Assembly: GCA_963556495.2 (NCBI GenBank)
Contig: OY747721.1
Location: 10,742,649-10,806,648 of the forward strand
Direction of reading: 5' to 3'
DNA length: 64,000 nt
Source: Valencia hispanica
Taxonomy: Eukaryota; Chordata; Actinopteri; Cyprinodontiformes; Valenciidae
The notes beneath the pieces were generated by a model, which worked only from the letters and a program-made list of their open reading frames with translations, was not told where the DNA came from and did not search any database. A program made the translations under genes and the position numbers. Below are positions 59,501-64,000 of the stretch, one piece after another (the first letter of the stretch is position 1; the number at the start of each line of letters is the position of its first letter).

Positions 59501-62500
59501 ACGCTTTGTTAGGCTCATTTATCTGGGTGGCTAGGTATTCAAAAGATTCAAACGCGCCCAGAGTTACCTTTTTTAAAGTTCATTGAGTTGTGAAAGATGG
59601 TGGCTACACCTCCGCCTCGTTTGTCTTTTCTGTTCTCGCTTAAGAAATTATAATTTGGAGGACTGGATTCTATTAATGAAGTTGTTTCGTTATTTTCATC
59701 TAGCCAAGTTTCTGATAAAAAAAGGGCGTGTAAATTATGCTCAGTGATGAAGTCATTGATAAGAAAAGACTTCCCGGATAGAGATCTAATGTTTAATAAA
59801 GCTAACTTAAGTATTGTGATGACGGGCAGCTGACCCTTCCGACAGGTTATCAATTTGAGATTTTGTTTAATATGAGAGCGTGTGGTTAACGGTTTATGTT
59901 TCCTGCTGCTGATAATCACTGATATAGCCTCAGGGGTGCCGGGTGAATTCTGGGAGACGGTAGGGGTGGATTTATTGCCTGGGTTCCCTCAAATATCAGA
60001 TATCTGTAATAATCAGTGGGGGGAAGCTCCCAGGCTTATGGACACTAGTCCCAGGCGTTTGGTGTAGTCTAAGTTTAGGTGTTAATTGTGTCCCAAGTTT
60101 GATTTGCTCATTCAGTCTGTCTGTAAAGTTTCTAAATGGAGACTCATTTGATGTGGCTGAGTCACAGGAAGATGAAGACTTAATCTCTGATGGTTGTTTA
60201 TCTGTTCGGTCCTGTGGTGTCATCATGACTTGCTGTTTTTGTTCTCTGATATCCATGGGCGCCTCAAGGTCAGCTTTTGGGAGCAAGTGTTTTGCTTTCT
60301 GATGTTGATAAGAAAAAATGTTTGCTGCCAACAGCCTTACTCCGGACCTGTTCAAATAGCGCATTCCTGCTTTAAACAGATGATTAGCACTTCCAAATAC
60401 TTTGAAATTATTAATAAATGTGAACGACTTCTCAGCTGATTGTTTCTTCAACCATTTATGGAGCATGCGGAGTCTGCTAAATCTTTCATCATTCCCTTCA
60501 GGGACTGGTCCGCTGATGAGGATGTTTACGTTAAGTCCATCAAGTCTCTGTAGGAGATCAGAAAAGTCTCTCTTCAGAATCTCTGATTGTCTCATCACGA
60601 TATCTGCTGATCCAGCGTGAATGACGAGCTTTTCCAAAGCAGGATGTTGGTCCAAGATTTTAGGGATTTTTTCTGATATTTCTCTCACTGTATTTTTGTA
60701 GCAGCTATAAACTTTGGTATTCTTGCTACAAAAAGCCTCAATTCCATCAATTGATCCGTCTTGTATGATAACAGTCTTTGCTGGGGGCGCTCTTACTTTA
60801 TGTGTCCGTTTGATGCGGCTGGGTTTCTCCTGGTGGCTTTGACTGGTCCCGGGGGATGCGTCATCTTTCTGGGAACTCAGGGCTGCGAATCTGTTTTTCA
60901 GCGGGATTCCAGGTGGAGAAATATCTCTTGTTTTTGGCTGAAACCTCTTTTGTTTACTTTTAGCAGAAGCGGCAGTTCTGGGTTCAGAGGTTTCTCTGTG
61001 TCTGAGTTTCTTTTGTTTTTTCTTCCTCGGAGAACAGGCTGGGGTTGATTTCATGCGTTTTAAAGCTGGCCAGTTTTCATTGTAGTGCGGAGTTCTGCCG
61101 CTCAGAGGCCTGTAGGGAGTCTCTGTGACACGGTTAGACCGATGTAACACCGGGCTGATAGGCTGTTCCCTGTTCAACGGTAAAGTTGTTTCATTTTGTT
61201 CATAATCAGCGTGGAGATCAAAATTAATTTCCAGACGACGTAGCTTCGTTTCAATGCCCTCAATTCTGTGGAGCAGTTTTTCAAAATCCTCAGCTGAGCA
61301 AAAAGCCATGTTGATAAGTCCATAGAAAAGTAATCCAAGAAGAGATCTGGTCCAATACAGTAACTCCAGGGGCTGGGAAAATAAAGTAACTAAGAAAAGG
61401 TTAAGAAAGAAAACAAGAAAAGCAAACAGAAAATAAAAGAAAAGAAAATAAGTGAACGGATCTGGAGAGAGACAGAGAGCAGCTGCTCCTCCTTCCTCCT
61501 CCTTCCTCCTTTAAAAATGTGTCTTATTTGTACAGATCACAGAATATCGCTATTGAACATGAGTGAACAAACGGCATCATGAAGAACAAGCGGGGTTAGA
61601 TGATAAAACATCTCTCTGAACGTTGTTCTGTCCATTGTAAAATTAAGAGCATGACGCAACTCTGTTCAGCCCTTAGATTTGTTTTGCAGATAAAAGAGCA
61701 GGCAACCATATCATACATGAAAAACAGATGCTAAATATTTAGAAAAAAAAATTAGGATTTTCTTCCCCAGGCTTCATATTAACCACAACAGCTGCAGCGT
61801 ACCCTGAAAAGCTAAAAACCACTGCAAGAAACTGGTCAGTATGTTTACAATAAAATAAGAAGAAATGCTTTGGATATGTACTCCATTTACTGAAGTTTTA
61901 GATAAACAATAGCAGCTGGAACTAAGCTGTCTCAGTTCCACTTTGCCTCGCATTTAGGGGCTGCAAACCTTCATTTAGAGAGAAGCAGCTGAAACTCGCC
62001 ACACAAGGGGTGGGAGTCATCACTTAGGAAGGAGCTTGACATCCTCTGCAACTGTGTGGCAAAGACGGATTATTGTAGTAAGATACGGGAGAAAAAGATA
62101 AAACCGAGTCAAAGGTCTAAAAAAACTAATGGTTGTTGATGGCCAGTATTTGTAAACTAGGAATCGATGCTAGTCTCATGGCACTAACAGGACGGCAGCA
62201 AGGTGTTTTGGACTTTTGCCTGAAATCCACGATTATGTTTTCGACCTGTAAACTTACCAAGAGATGGCCGTCCACCTGAGCTGACAAGCCTGGCGAGGAG
62301 AACCTTAATCAGAGAAGCAGCCCATAGTAAATCTGGTAGGAGAATATGCTGACAGGACAACCATTTTGGCACGAGACCACAAATCTGACCTTTTTAGGAA
62401 TAAATGGTGGGATGAAAGCCAGGAGAGCGAAAAAACAAAAGCTCAAAGTGGAGTCTAGAGCAAGCCATGTAGGGGAGGCGGCAAACGTGTGGAGGTTCTG

Positions 62501-63708
62501 GTGAGAAGAAACCAAAATTAAAATCTTTAGGATATGTGTAAATGCTGTGACTAAAAACTTCATCCTGCACATCACCTCGAACATACCATCTTCAGCAGGG
62601 ACAGCGAAGCTAGATAGCTGGTTAAGACCAGCAACTAAATGCTGCAAAGGTGGTTCTACAACTAGTTGACGGAGGTAAGGGCTGAATAAAACTGCACATC
62701 ACACTTTTTAGATTTTTATGTGAATAAAATTTAATCCAATATAATTTTTCTGTAAATTTCACAAGCCTTTATTTCTGTTTTGGTCATTTGTATCAGAATC
62801 CCAATAAAATATTTCCATTTCTGGTTGTATTACATGACTTTTCAAGAGGTATGAATACTTTTGCCAGGCACACTCTCTAAATAAGGTTCAATTGCAGTGT
62901 GTTCCTGTGAAGGTAATGTAAGGTAAAAACTGGTGCTTACACAGCAATGTTCTGCTTTATTTGCAGCTCTGGCAGAGGTCTTGGGGTCAAAAGTGTGCCT
63001 CTCCAGAGACAAATACAACACCATGTGCTGCCTGGAGTCTCAGCAAATCAAGGAGCGCATAACCACCGACTGGAAGGCGGCCCAGGTTCACGTGCTTCCC
63101 ATGATGCAACTCTCTTACAAAGTGGGTGCAGCTTGATTTTTAGTTTTTTTTTTTTTTTTTTTTCGCATAATGTTAAAAGATCGTTTAGTTGTAATTTCCA
63201 TGATGCAACTTCCTTCTCATTTCTCTGCAGTGTTTGTGGAAAAGCAAATCCTCATTCTATATTTGTGGCTATTAATTTTCATATTAAAGGTTGTTGTGAG
63301 CAAAATGATCATCGTAGCTGCAAAACATTTCTAGTGAGTCTTGCATTTGCAATCTTTATAAGCCTTGGAAATTGTATTTTCTGCACATGACTGGGTGCAG
63401 AAGAGCCAACTAATGGGGAAAAATGCAGCAGGTTTGGTTTTAAAGTGTCATCAGCAAGAACTGCTATAAGTCCAAAGCTTATGTTTGCAATAATACTGCA
63501 TCCTCAGCTTAAAACATAAATTTAAAAACATTATTGCTTTTTTTATTTTTTATTTCATCTCTGAAGAAGCTGCAGGATCACCTGGCACGCTTTTCAACAC
63601 AATACGATCGACTGGTAGCCTTCAAGCCCACCGGCTGGACCTTCAGTGACCAGGTGGAGTCGGTGGAAGACATCCAGCCACAGATCAGTGGCAACATCTC
63701 AGTTTATG
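44126..63708 (+). CDS. dclre1a: DNA cross-link repair 1A (SNM1A) nuclease, 3' end beyond window
   Basis: Join: 44126-44519, 51919-53205, 53977-54110, 55108-55226, 55593-55736, 55808-55953, 62967-63121, 63567-63708. The 2521 nt (840 codons) are all in phase with GT/AG sites. SNM1A is a nuclear 5' exonuclease for interstrand cross-link repair. Seen: a UBZ4 ubiquitin-binding finger (C100, C103, H118, C122), a long acidic/serine-rich linker, a PIP box QTDIGVFF at 453-460 for PCNA, and CPFYKKIPG opening the catalytic part. Catalytic motifs are HFHSDH (H584, H586, D588, H589), DANH (H645), HTGDF (D667), the beta-CASP D691 in YLDTTY, and H783 in VHVLPMM. The final motif-C histidine exon (SEHS in human) is missing because the window ends. 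The start is the first ATG in frame and matches the human N-terminus (DIWEYK). Confidence 0.96.
44549..45560 (-). mobile_element. Tc1-like transposon, antisense to dclre1a, split by another repeat
   Basis: The end TACAGTGCCTTGCAAAGGTA starts only 30 bases after the exon 1 donor. Reversed transposase DNA resumes at 45070-45560 (CTTTGTGTGACCACCCCTCA; GAATATGCTTTGATGCAAAC; TAGCTCCATTCATCTTCGC). Between them, about 44690-45045 is a different, retroposon-like non-coding repeat (CAGCCTGGGGGGAAGAAACT; GATGATCCTCTCTGCAGATC). Confidence 0.6.
45561..46354. other. dclre1a intron 1, no recognised features
   Basis: AT-rich intron sequence. No gene or repeat recognised. Confidence 0.45.
46355..46470 (+). 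repeat. Short interspersed repeat (GAGGCAGGGTACAACC), copy 2
   Basis: Carries GAGCGAGAGGCAGGGTACAA and CCTGGGCAGTTTGCCATCAC, related to copies at 10440 and 51590, with a small internal duplication (GGGTACAACC twice). Confidence 0.45.
46836..47305 (-). mobile_element. LINE 3' end, severely 5'-truncated
   Basis: Closely matches 1-500 of this window (shared TTCACAACAGATGTCATCTC and GAAAACTCCCC/CTCCCCTT blocks), i.e. the 3' tail of the same LINE family, here only about 470 bases and in reverse. It abuts the sense LINE at 47306. Confidence 0.7.
47306..51235 (+). mobile_element. L2/CR1-group LINE, nearly full length, in dclre1a intron 1 (sense)
   Basis: Order: the end of ORF1 ([20 protein letters not shown] at about 47520-47580, the histidine end of an esterase-like domain), ORF2 endonuclease (47589-48491), reverse transcriptase (48424-50055), the C-terminal part (50052-50654) and a GC-rich 3' UTR. 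The tail is four or more TTTGA repeats, the usual microsatellite end of L2-type LINEs. The 5' end is truncated inside ORF1. Sense insertion means its signals are transcribed within dclre1a. Confidence 0.88.
47589..50654 (+). pseudogene. LINE ORF2 (endonuclease-reverse transcriptase), two frameshifts
   Basis: AP-endonuclease motifs: [42 protein letters not shown] and SDHYCVF. Then the [88 protein letters not shown] and [10 protein letters not shown]. Then [15 protein letters not shown] and [16 protein letters not shown]. One frameshift lies near the T-run at about 48485 and another near 50045. The motifs are otherwise intact, so the copy is relatively young. ORF2 normally nicks target DNA and primes reverse transcription. 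Confidence 0.88.
51590..51695 (+). repeat. Short interspersed repeat (GAGGCGGGGTACATCC), copy 3
   Basis: Contains GGGCTAGAGGCGGGGTACAT, then CCTGGACAGGTCGCCAGTCC. Best preserved of the three copies. Confidence 0.5.
51919..53205 (+). CDS. dclre1a: dclre1a coding exon 2 (linker and PIP box)
   Basis: A 1287-nt exon. It opens with [20 protein letters not shown], completing the conserved stretch after the finger. It then has low-complexity acidic/serine sequence, the SYSPLFELP motif, the PIP box [10 protein letters not shown] (52881-52910), a basic segment ([20 protein letters not shown]) and CPFYKKIPG. Exits in phase 1. Confidence 0.95.
53226..53905 (+). mobile_element. Non-autonomous Tc1-like element in dclre1a intron 2
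   Basis: Ends: TGCATCTCAATAAATTAGAA then TATCC at the left, and TGGATATTCTAATGTACTGC at the right. Both continue into longer inverted stretches (GTTTATTTC / GAAATAAAC). A remnant of transposase DNA (AAAGTTGAGTGGAAGGAAAA; AAAAAGTGCACAAGCAACAG) is inside. It starts about 20 bases after the exon 2 donor. Confidence 0.7.
53977..54110 (+). CDS. dclre1a: dclre1a coding exon 3 (MBL HxHxDH motif)
   Basis: Encodes [20 protein letters not shown], then [13 protein letters not shown] with the di-metal ligands of the metallo-beta-lactamase fold, ending IYCNR at donor GTAAGT. Exits in phase 0. Confidence 0.96.
54111..55107. other. dclre1a intron 3, no recognised features
   Basis: No repeat or coding sequence recognised. 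Confidence 0.5.
55108..55226 (+). CDS. dclre1a: dclre1a coding exon 4
   Basis: Encodes [20 protein letters not shown] and [13 protein letters not shown]. The H645 codon is split across the next intron (CA|T). Acceptor TTCCGTCAG; donor GTGAGTC. Confidence 0.95.
55593..55736 (+). CDS. dclre1a: dclre1a coding exon 5 (HTGDF metal site)
   Basis: Encodes [20 protein letters not shown], then GDFRADPSM with the metal-ligand aspartate, and ends LYLDT, where the beta-CASP motif A aspartate sits. Exits in phase 2 at GTGAGA. Confidence 0.96.
55808..55953 (+). CDS. dclre1a: dclre1a coding exon 6 (beta-CASP)
   Basis: Encodes [40 protein letters not shown] and KVFL. Only 71 bases of intron 5 separate it from exon 5. 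The next exon is about 7 kb away because intron 6 holds a LINE. Confidence 0.96.
55954..56639. other. dclre1a intron 6, start
   Basis: No recognised features before the Tc1-like remnant. Confidence 0.45.
56997..59919 (-). pseudogene. LINE ORF2 (endonuclease-reverse transcriptase), broken
   Basis: Endonuclease: [30 protein letters not shown] and GGGVATIF (59919-59548), then [21 protein letters not shown] and SDHFCVFF (59396-58890) after a frameshift. [62 protein letters not shown] and [11 protein letters not shown] (58436-57675). The C-terminal [20 protein letters not shown] and [20 protein letters not shown] are at 57587-56997. The frames after the first shift are in register, separated by in-frame stops near 58888, 58500 and 57672. 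Motif A reads FYTVD where F-D is usual, so the catalytic aspartate is lost. Confidence 0.85.
59996..61309 (-). CDS. LINE ORF1 protein, esterase-like, complete frame
   Basis: 437 residues, unbroken from ATG to stop. The N-terminus has a short predicted coiled coil ([20 protein letters not shown], about residues 6-25). A basic middle follows ([23 protein letters not shown]), probably for nucleic acid binding. Residues about 185-335 follow the SGNH/GDSL esterase layout of CR1/L2 ORF1: [44 protein letters not shown] and [20 protein letters not shown]. Expected catalytic features are altered (GDS reads QDGS, GxND reads GSAD, DGxH reads AGMR). It may act as a non-catalytic fold, or the copy may have decayed. 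Role by family: RNA binding in the retrotransposition particle. Confidence 0.8.
   Translation of the reverse strand: MAFCSAEDFEKLLHRIEGIETKLRRLEINFDLHADYEQNETTLPLNREQPISPVLHRSNRVTETPYRPLSGRTPHYNENWPALKRMKSTPACSPRKKKQKKLRHRETSEPRTAASAKSKQKRFQPKTRDISPPGIPLKNRFAALSSQKDDASPGTSQSHQEKPSRIKRTHKVRAPPAKTVIIQDGSIDGIEAFCSKNTKVYSCYKNTVREISEKIPKILDQHPALEKLVIHAGSADIVMRQSEILKRDFSDLLQRLDGLNVNILISGPVPEGNDERFSRLRMLHKWLKKQSAEKSFTFINNFKVFGSANHLFKAGMRYLNRSGVRLLAANIFSYQHQKAKHLLPKADLEAPMDIREQKQQVMMTPQDRTDKQPSEIKSSSSCDSATSNESPFRNFTDRLNEQIKLGTQLTPKLRLHQTPGTSVHKPGSFPPLIITDI
62967..63121 (+). CDS. dclre1a: dclre1a coding exon 7 (beta-CASP)
   Basis: Encodes [27 protein letters not shown] and [12 protein letters not shown]. 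Acceptor TTTATTTGCAG; donor GTGGGTG. Exits in phase 0. Matches the human ADVLGSKVGMSQEKYKTL region. Confidence 0.95.
63122..63566. other. dclre1a intron 7
   Basis: Contains a poly-T run of about 20 at 63143-63163. No other feature was recognised. Confidence 0.5.
63567..63708 (+). CDS. dclre1a: dclre1a coding exon 8
   Basis: Encodes [26 protein letters not shown] and GNISVYG. Exits in phase 1 at GTAAGT. Two overlapping acceptors are possible (exon start 63567 or 63570). The first keeps the human length. The remaining C-terminal exon is not in the window. Confidence 0.92.
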
Positions 63709-64000
63709 GTAAGTAGATATGGTTAAGAGGACAGACTTTGGTTTAGAGGTTGTTGAAATGTTTGGTATTCAGGGAGAGCAGACTAAAGCATCACATTATT
63801 CTTCCTACTCCAAATTCTGTCAACCCTGCTGACGGAAAACGTTTCCTATGGTTGAATGAAATGAAAATGTGGCTGAATTTCTTTTAAGCCTACAGCGCCC
63901 TCTATAGGAATTTAGAACAAATGAATCTCTTCAGTGTGGTGAGGGTGGAGTACATAATCGGGCTGCGTCTTCACCCATTTTCAGCACAGCTGGAGTGTAG
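63709..64000. other. dclre1a intron 8, incomplete
   Basis: Intron sequence after donor GTAAGT. No match to the conserved last exon (IPYSEHSS in human) up to the window end. Confidence 0.6.

Larger units (their letters stand above)
56797..61512 (-). mobile_element. L2/CR1-group LINE, near full length, antisense in dclre1a intron 6
   Basis: Layout (minus): 5' UTR ending in GGAGGAAGGAGGA repeats (about 61512-61310), ORF1 (61309-59996), ORF2 in pieces (59919-56997) and a 3' end near 56797 with GGCAAGGACAGGCAATTTTA. The flanks share TAAAA, a plausible short target duplication. At 4.7 kb it is about the size of a complete element. Confidence 0.88.
56640..62875 (+). mobile_element. Tc1-like transposon split by a LINE insertion
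   Basis: The left part 56640-56796 (TGTGCACTTGTATTCAGCCC; AGTAAACAGAGTCCTCCTGA) resumes after the LINE at 61513 (GAGTGAACAAACGGCATCAT at about 61561, AGATGGCCGTCCACCTGAGC at about 62262, right end TATGAATACTTTTGCCAGGC). The family order is kept on both sides, so the LINE landed inside it. The transposase is decayed. Confidence 0.7.

Noticed and set aside
63567..63569. Alternative exon 8 start at 63570 (NAGNAG-type acceptor)
   Set aside because: Possible, but the longer form keeps the residue count of human SNM1A; kept as a note only.
63990..64000. Start of the last dclre1a exon after TTTTCAG at the window end
   Set aside because: The following bases (CACAGCTGGAGTGTAG) stop at once and do not encode the conserved IPYSEHSS region.

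Overview
This is teleost fish genomic DNA. It has spliced vertebrate genes with GT/AG introns, and its introns and flanks are full of repeats typical of ray-finned fish: L2/CR1-group LINEs, several Tc1-like DNA transposon families, hAT elements and GATG-type satellites. No prokaryotic features, rRNA or intact tRNA genes, or CRISPR arrays were seen. All family names come from reading translations and motifs; no database search was possible.

Two host genes lie head to head about 600 bp apart. On the minus strand, nhlrc2 occupies 43518 down to 15487. It has twelve coding exons that join in frame into a 718-residue protein: a thioredoxin-like domain with a CCINC motif, an NHL beta-propeller and a C-terminal beta domain. 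On the plus strand, dclre1a (SNM1A DNA cross-link repair nuclease) starts at 44126. Eight coding exons (840 codons) are present: a UBZ4 zinc finger, a PCNA-binding PIP box, the metallo-beta-lactamase domain and most of the beta-CASP domain. The last coding part, with the final conserved histidine motif, lies beyond base 64000. The same divergent pair is known from human chromosome 10. The 607-bp gap (43519-44125) must carry the promoters of both genes.

Layout: 1-15400 is gene-free flank downstream of nhlrc2. It holds nested LINE and Tc1-like remnants (1-4025), a Tc1-like remnant (5285-6110), a hAT BED-finger remnant (7739-7985), a LINE (8440-10065), a hAT element with target-site duplication (10591-11363) and another Tc1-like remnant (13820-14530). 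15416-43518 is nhlrc2, whose introns contain a nearly whole Tc1 element (16836-18335), a GATG minisatellite (21844-22347), Tc1-like remnants and a sense-to-chromosome LINE (31090-32885). 43519-44125 is the shared promoter interval. 44126-64000 is dclre1a. Its intron 1 carries a nearly full-length sense LINE (47306-51235), and its intron 6 an antisense LINE with a complete ORF1 (56797-61512) that landed inside an older Tc1-like element.

The two host genes work separately. DCLRE1A is a nuclear 5' exonuclease for interstrand cross-link repair. NHLRC2 is a thioredoxin/NHL protein whose molecular role is less clear. I found no convincing novel gene system. The most interesting items are the LINE ORF1 with an eroded esterase active site, transposon ends lying within 20-30 bases of two dclre1a splice donors, GT-repeats beside two nhlrc2 donors, and nested or composite transposons.
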